This document shows positions 6,286 through 10,316 of a stretch of 10,316 nucleotides of DNA, piece after piece; the stretch's first letter is position 1, and each line of letters starts with the position of its first letter. The translations under genes were made by a program, and so were the position numbers. The stretch comes from Dialister sp. (GTDB taxonomy: Bacteria > Bacillota > Negativicutes > Veillonellales > Dialisteraceae). Location of the stretch: positions 1-10,316 of the forward strand of contig JAIJLI010000043.1 in the NCBI GenBank assembly GCA_022722495.1, given 5' to 3'. The notes beneath the pieces were generated by a model. It searched no databases. It saw only the letters and a list, made by a program, of their open reading frames with translations, and was not told the origin of the DNA.

Positions 6286-9200
6286 GTGAGAAATGTAAAA
6301 ACAATGGATGGCAACACAGCTGCTGCGTATATTTCCTACGCATTCACAGAAGTAGCTGCTATTTATCCGATTACCCCTTCCTCGCCGATGGCGGAAGAAG
6401 TGGATGAATGGGCCGCTCACGGCAAGAAGAATATTTTCGGTGACACCGTACACGTCGTCGAAATGCAGGCAGAAGGCGGCGCAGCCGGCGCATTCCACGG
6501 CTCTTTGCAGAGCGGTGCGCTGACTACCACCTATACGGCATCTCAGGGCATGCTGCTCATGGTACCGAACATGTACAAAGTCGCAGGCGAATTGCTCCCG
6601 GGCGTTTTCCACATCGCAGCGAGAGCTCTTGCAAACCACGCACTCTCCATCTTCGGTGACCATCAGGACGTCATGAGCGCACGTGCGACGGGCTGCGCGA
6701 TGCTGGCAGAAGCGAATGCCCAGGAGATCATGGACCTCGCAGGCGTTGCCCATCTTGCTGCCATCAAAGGCCGCGTACCTTTCATCAATTTCTTCGACGG
6801 CTTCCGCACGAGCCATGAGATCCAGAAGGTCGAGGTCCTAGGCTATGAAGAGCTCGCTCCGCTCATCGACCAGAAAGCCCTTGCGGACTTCAGAGCCCGC
6901 GCTCTCAATCCAGATCATCCGGTCATCCGCGGCACCGCAGAGAACCCGGACGTTTACTTCCAGCACTGCGAAGCAGCGAACCCCTTCTACAATGCCCTCC
7001 CAGACATCGTTCAGGGCTACATGGATGAGATCTCCAAGATCACCGGCAGAAGCTACCATCTCTTCGACTACTACGGCGCAGCCGATGCTGACCGCATCAT
7101 CATCGCGATCGGCTCTGTCACCGACATCTGCAAGGACGTCACCGATGCGCTCAATGCCCACGGCGAAAAAGTCGGCGTGCTGAATGTACACCTCTACCGC
7201 CCATTCTCTGTCAAGCACTTCCTTGACCAGATCCCATCGACCGTCAAGAAGATCGCCGTCCTCGACCGCACCCGTGAACCGGGCGCCATCGGCGAACCGC
7301 TCTACCTGGATGTCGTATCTGCGATCGCCTCTTCCGGCCGCGCCATCAAAGTCTGCGGCGGCCGCTACGGCTTAGGCTCGAAGGACGTCATTCCGGAAGA
7401 CATCATGGCTGTCTATGAGCACCTGAAGGAAGAGACCCCGCGCCACAACTTCACGCTCTCCATCAAAGACGACGTGACGAACCTCTCCCTCGCTCCGCTC
7501 CCGGTACCGGAAATCCCGTCCAAGCTCGTCTCCTGCAAATTCTGGGGATTCGGCTCTGACGGAACCGTCGGTGCGAACAAGAGCGCCATCAAGATCATCG
7601 GCGACCACACCGACCTCTATGCACAGGGCTACTTCGCTTATGACTCCAAGAAATCCGGCGGCGTCACCATCTCCCATCTGCGCTTTGGCCCCGATCCGAT
7701 CAGAAAGCCTTACCTCATCCGCAAGGCTGACTACATCGCCTGCCACCGTCCGTCCTACATCTATAAATACGACCTTCTCCGCGGCTTCAAGCCGGGCGGC
7801 ATCTTCCTTCTGAACTCCCCATGGAGAAAAGAAGATCTGGACCGCGTCCTGCCGGCAGCCATGAAACGGAAGCTCGCTGCCCTCAAGGCAAAATTCTACA
7901 TCATCGATGCCTTTGAGATCGCAAAGAACATCGGTCTCGGCGGCCGCATCAATATGATCATGCAGTCTGCCTTCTTCCACCTCACCCACATCATTCCTGA
8001 TGCGGATGCCGTGAAGTACCTGAAAGACTCCAATGAAAAATCCTACGGCAGAAAAGGCCAGAACGTCGTCGACATGAACAACAAAGCCGTCGACGCCGGT
8101 ATGGAAGGCATCGTCGAAGTCGAAGTACCATCTGAATGGGAACATGCGACCACCGGCGGCTCCATCGCCAAGGTCAGCCGTCCGGACTTCGTCAAGAACG
8201 TCTGCGACGTCATGAACCGTCAGGAAGGCGACGACCTCCCGGTTTCCACCTGGAAAGGCATCGAAGACGGCACCTTCCCGTCCGGCACCTCCCAGTACGA
8301 ACGTCCATCGGCAGCCATCATGATCCCGGAATGGATCCCGGAAAACTGTATCGGCTGTAACCAGTGCGGCGTCGTCTGCCCGCATGCTGCCATCCGTCCA
8401 TTTCTCGTCACCGAAAACGAAGCAGCGAATGCGCCGGAAGGCTTCATCGTCAAAGACTTCAGAGGCCCGGTCAAAGGACTCAAGTACCGCATCGTCGTCG
8501 ATCCGGAAGACTGCTACGGCTGCGGCATCTGCGCGAATACCTGCCCGGCTCCGAAAAAAGCCCTCGTCATGCAGCCGGCAGAGACAGAGCTCCCAAAGCA
8601 GAACCTTTGGGACTATGCAAAGAGCCTCCCGGCTAGAGACAATCCGCTCGGCAAAAAGAACCTCAGAAGCGCCATGTTCGAACCGACCTACTTCGAATTC
8701 TCCGGTGCCTGCGCAGGCTGCGGCGAGACCCCGTACATCAATATGGTCACCCGTCTCTTCGGCGACCGCATGATGATCTCCAATGCGACCGGCTGCTCCT
8801 CCATCTACGGCGCAAGCGCCCCGTCCATGCCATATACCAAGAACAGCAAAGGACAGGGCCCGGCTTGGGCGAACTCCCTCTTCGAAGACAACGCGGAATA
8901 TGGCCTCGGCATGCACCTCGGTGAAGCGAAGCTCAGAAGCCGCCTGACCGAAAAGCTCGAAGCTCTCCTCCCGGCAGCGGAAGGCGATGTCAAGACCGCC
9001 ATGGAAGAATGGCTCGCCAAGAAAGACCTCGGCGAAGGCACGAGGGACCGCGCCGACAAGCTCGATGCGGCCCTCACCGCTGCAGTTTCTACCCATCCGG
9101 AATACAAAGAACTGCTGGATCTCAAGGATCACTTCGTCAAGAAATCCCAGTGGATCTTCGGCGGCGACGGCTGGGCATACGACATCGGCTTCGGCGGCCT

Positions 9201-9831
9201 CGATCAGGTCCTCGCTTCCGGCGAAGATGTGAATGTCCTCGTCCTCGATACCGAAGTCTACTCCAATACCGGCGGACAGTCCTCCAAGTCCACTCCGGCT
9301 GCTGCCATCGCCAAATTCGCAGCCTCCGGCAAGAAGACCAAGAAGAAAGACCTCGGCATGATCGCCGTCTCCTACGGCTACATCTACGTCGCACAGATTG
9401 CTCTCGGTGCTGATATGAATCAGGCCTTCAAAGCCATCAGCGAAGCAGAAGCTTATCCGGGACCGTCCCTTATCATCGCCTATGCGCCATGCATCAATCA
9501 CGGCCTCAAAGCCGGCATGGGCAAATCCTCCGAAGAAGAGAAACGCGCCGTCGAATGTGGCTACTGGTGCAACTGGCGCTACAACCCAGAGCTTCTGGAA
9601 CAGGGCAAGAATCCGTTCCACCTCGACAGCCGCGAACCGAAAGGCAACTTCCGCGACTACCTCATGGGCGAAGTCCGCTTCGCATCTCTGGCGAAGCTCT
9701 TCCCAGACAAAGCGGAAGAACTCTTCGAAAAGACCGAACGCGATGCCAAACAGCGCCGTGAAAACTACGTCCGCATCCAGAAATCCTATGACCAGGAGAT
9801 CGCAGATCGCAAAGCCAAAGAAGAAAAATAA
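6286..9831 (+). CDS. nifJ: Pyruvate:ferredoxin (flavodoxin) oxidoreductase, single-chain
   Basis: A 1181-residue cytoplasmic iron-sulfur enzyme that turns pyruvate, CoA and oxidised ferredoxin or flavodoxin into acetyl-CoA, CO2 and reduced carrier, using thiamine diphosphate. Domains appear in the usual order. First are the N-terminal pyruvate and thiamine-ring part with YPITPSSPMAEE (27-38), E63 and R113, then the second and the gamma-type domain. A two-cluster ferredoxin domain follows, with CxxCxxCxxxC at C688, C691, C694, C698 and at C743, C746, C749, C753. Last is the thiamine diphosphate domain with GDG at 960-962 and N994. The proximal cluster ligands are C809, C812, C837 and C1069, matching Cys812, 815, 840 and 1071 of the Desulfovibrio africanus enzyme. 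All expected cofactor residues are present. It starts at GTG, ends with TAA and has its own terminator, so it appears to be a single-gene unit. It lacks the C-terminal extension of the D. africanus protein. Confidence 0.98.
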   Translation: MRNVKTMDGNTAAAYISYAFTEVAAIYPITPSSPMAEEVDEWAAHGKKNIFGDTVHVVEMQAEGGAAGAFHGSLQSGALTTTYTASQGMLLMVPNMYKVAGELLPGVFHIAARALANHALSIFGDHQDVMSARATGCAMLAEANAQEIMDLAGVAHLAAIKGRVPFINFFDGFRTSHEIQKVEVLGYEELAPLIDQKALADFRARALNPDHPVIRGTAENPDVYFQHCEAANPFYNALPDIVQGYMDEISKITGRSYHLFDYYGAADADRIIIAIGSVTDICKDVTDALNAHGEKVGVLNVHLYRPFSVKHFLDQIPSTVKKIAVLDRTREPGAIGEPLYLDVVSAIASSGRAIKVCGGRYGLGSKDVIPEDIMAVYEHLKEETPRHNFTLSIKDDVTNLSLAPLPVPEIPSKLVSCKFWGFGSDGTVGANKSAIKIIGDHTDLYAQGYFAYDSKKSGGVTISHLRFGPDPIRKPYLIRKADYIACHRPSYIYKYDLLRGFKPGGIFLLNSPWRKEDLDRVLPAAMKRKLAALKAKFYIIDAFEIAKNIGLGGRINMIMQSAFFHLTHIIPDADAVKYLKDSNEKSYGRKGQNVVDMNNKAVDAGMEGIVEVEVPSEWEHATTGGSIAKVSRPDFVKNVCDVMNRQEGDDLPVSTWKGIEDGTFPSGTSQYERPSAAIMIPEWIPENCIGCNQCGVVCPHAAIRPFLVTENEAANAPEGFIVKDFRGPVKGLKYRIVVDPEDCYGCGICANTCPAPKKALVMQPAETELPKQNLWDYAKSLPARDNPLGKKNLRSAMFEPTYFEFSGACAGCGETPYINMVTRLFGDRMMISNATGCSSIYGASAPSMPYTKNSKGQGPAWANSLFEDNAEYGLGMHLGEAKLRSRLTEKLEALLPAAEGDVKTAMEEWLAKKDLGEGTRDRADKLDAALTAAVSTHPEYKELLDLKDHFVKKSQWIFGGDGWAYDIGFGGLDQVLASGEDVNVLVLDTEVYSNTGGQSSKSTPAAAIAKFAASGKKTKKKDLGMIAVSYGYIYVAQIALGADMNQAFKAISEAEAYPGPSLIIAYAPCINHGLKAGMGKSSEEEKRAVECGYWCNWRYNPELLEQGKNPFHLDSREPKGNFRDYLMGEVRFASLAKLFPDKAEELFEKTERDAKQRRENYVRIQKSYDQEIADRKAKEEK

Positions 9832-9862
9832 TTCTCACGCTGCGTAATACGAAAGCGTAAAC

Positions 9863-9900
9863 AAAGGGGCCGCTGACTCAAAGAGTCAGCGGCCCCTTTT
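9863..9900 (+). terminator. Intrinsic terminator of nifJ
   Basis: A perfect 17-bp stem, AAAGGGGCCGCTGACTC (9863-9879) and GAGTCAGCGGCCCCTTT (9883-9899), with an AAA loop and a TTTT run at 9897-9900. It begins 31 nt after the nifJ stop. The matching A-run on the other side could let it work in both directions. Confidence 0.93.
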
Positions 9901-9923
9901 CGCGTGGGTCTTCCGGGATAAAG

Positions 9924-9944
9924 AGTGACTAGTGACTAGTGACT
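9924..9944 (+). repeat. Tandem AGTGACT heptamer, three copies
   Basis: Three exact adjacent copies of AGTGACT at 9924-9930, 9931-9937 and 9938-9944. They start 24 nt after the nifJ terminator. Confidence 0.9.
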
Positions 9945-10056
9945 AAAAACCAGGAGACATCCGACTCTCTCGTATCGTCATTAAAAGCGTTGCCGAGAAA
10001 TCTTTCTTGCAGTCCGATAAATGACGCATGTGTGAAAGCAGGGATTGGGAGTATCA

Positions 10057-10070
10057 AGTGACTGGTGACT
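10057..10070 (+). repeat. Second AGTGACT-type heptamer pair
   Basis: AGTGACT (10057-10063) is followed directly by GGTGACT (10064-10070), a one-base variant. It is 112 nt from the three-copy run, and a single AGTGACT also occurs at 6180-6186 upstream of nifJ. Confidence 0.75.
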
Positions 10071-10170
10071 TGAATACGACTTTCGGGCATCGCTACCATC
10101 TATACTCCGCGGCGCTCCCCTGTTTTTATGCGCTGCACCACCACTCCTCATCCCCGAACTCATTTTCTTC

Positions 10171-10199
10171 TTGCATCTTACGCGAGACTATGGCATAAT
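10171..10199 (+). promoter_or_regulatory. Predicted promoter of tRNA-Val
   Basis: A weak -35, TTGCAT (10171-10176), a 17-nt spacer, then an extended -10 TGG-CATAAT with TG at 10191-10192 and CATAAT at 10194-10199. Transcription would begin near 10206, just before the tRNA at 10220. Confidence 0.6.
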
Positions 10200-10219
10200 A
10201 ATCTCCGTCAACGATTTAT

Positions 10220-10295
10220 GGGCGATTAGCTCAGCTGGGAGAGCGTCTGCCTTACAAGCAGAATGTCAGCAGTTCGATCCTGTTATCGCCCACCA
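10220..10295 (+). tRNA. tRNA-Val (anticodon UAC)
   Basis: A complete 76-nt cloverleaf. The acceptor stem GGGCGAT pairs with ATCGCCC, the D-arm is GCTC/GAGC, and the anticodon arm TCTGC/GCAGA has the loop CTTACAA, placing TAC at 10253-10255. The T-arm AGCAG/CTGTT carries the TTCGATC loop, with one G-T wobble. The discriminator is A and the CCA end is encoded. It is the only RNA gene in the window. The 21 bases that follow show nothing that I can assign. Confidence 0.97.
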
Positions 10296-10316
10296 TAATG
10301 AAAAGTTCCACGTGCT

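Larger units (their letters stand above)
9901..10170. other. Non-coding region between nifJ terminator and tRNA promoter
   Basis: No gene is supported here. A short minus-strand frame (9981-10163) has no ribosome site or recognisable protein. The region contains three exact AGTGACT copies near its left end and two related units near 10057-10070. The rest is unremarkable. Confidence 0.7.

Noticed and set aside
7372..9621. Minus-strand open frame of 749 codons opposite nifJ
   Set aside because: Codon bias in nifJ removes stop triplets from the mirror frame. The product shows no domain, and nifJ on the other strand has all its cofactor motifs.
9924..10070. CRISPR array
   Set aside because: The repeat units are only 7 nt long and adjacent, without spacers of regular length, and there are no cas genes.
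9981..10163. Minus-strand 60-codon frame
   Set aside because: No ribosome site, no recognisable composition and no conserved neighbour context.
10220..10295. tRNA-Val as an integration site for a defence island
   Set aside because: No integrase gene or direct repeat of the tRNA 3' end was found in the window, and the jet genes are separated from it by nifJ.

Overview
The window looks like chromosomal DNA from an anaerobic bacterium. It carries a single-chain pyruvate:ferredoxin oxidoreductase, strong Shine-Dalgarno sites in front of nearly every gene, and a tRNA with an encoded CCA end. A member of the Firmicutes, perhaps Negativicutes (Dialister/Megasphaera/Selenomonas-like), would fit, but that is a low-confidence guess from style and not from a marker gene.

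Layout. Positions 1-4368, minus strand: a tightly packed jetA-jetB-jetC operon of a type I Wadjet system, an SMC-family anti-plasmid defence complex. It reads right to left, and jetC runs off the left edge after 765 codons. The nuclease gene jetD, which normally follows jetC, would lie outside the window. Positions 4369-4587: a spacer dense in inverted repeats and degenerate heptamers. Positions 4588-5809, minus strand: a LysR-type regulator followed 7 nt later by a small single-pass membrane protein with a coiled coil. Positions 5810-6285: a divergent intergenic region with a good promoter for nifJ and a T-N11-A palindrome of LysR type sitting on its -10 box. Positions 6286-9831, plus strand: full-length nifJ (1181 aa), then a strong intrinsic terminator. 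Positions 9832-10219: non-coding, with heptamer repeats and a tRNA promoter. Positions 10220-10295: tRNA-Val(UAC).

How the parts work together. JetA (kleisin), JetB (KITE) and JetC (SMC ATPase) would form the DNA-loop-extruding part of Wadjet, which with JetD recognises and cuts small circular DNA. NifJ joins pyruvate oxidation to ferredoxin reduction and acetyl-CoA production, the centre of anaerobic energy metabolism. The LysR protein is divergent from nifJ and there is a LysR-like site in the shared region, so nifJ is its most obvious candidate target; this is inferred. No mobile element, CRISPR array or rRNA was seen. The most interesting items are the Wadjet operon, the hairpins and heptamer repeats around it, the lysR/nifJ control region, and the unassigned small membrane protein.
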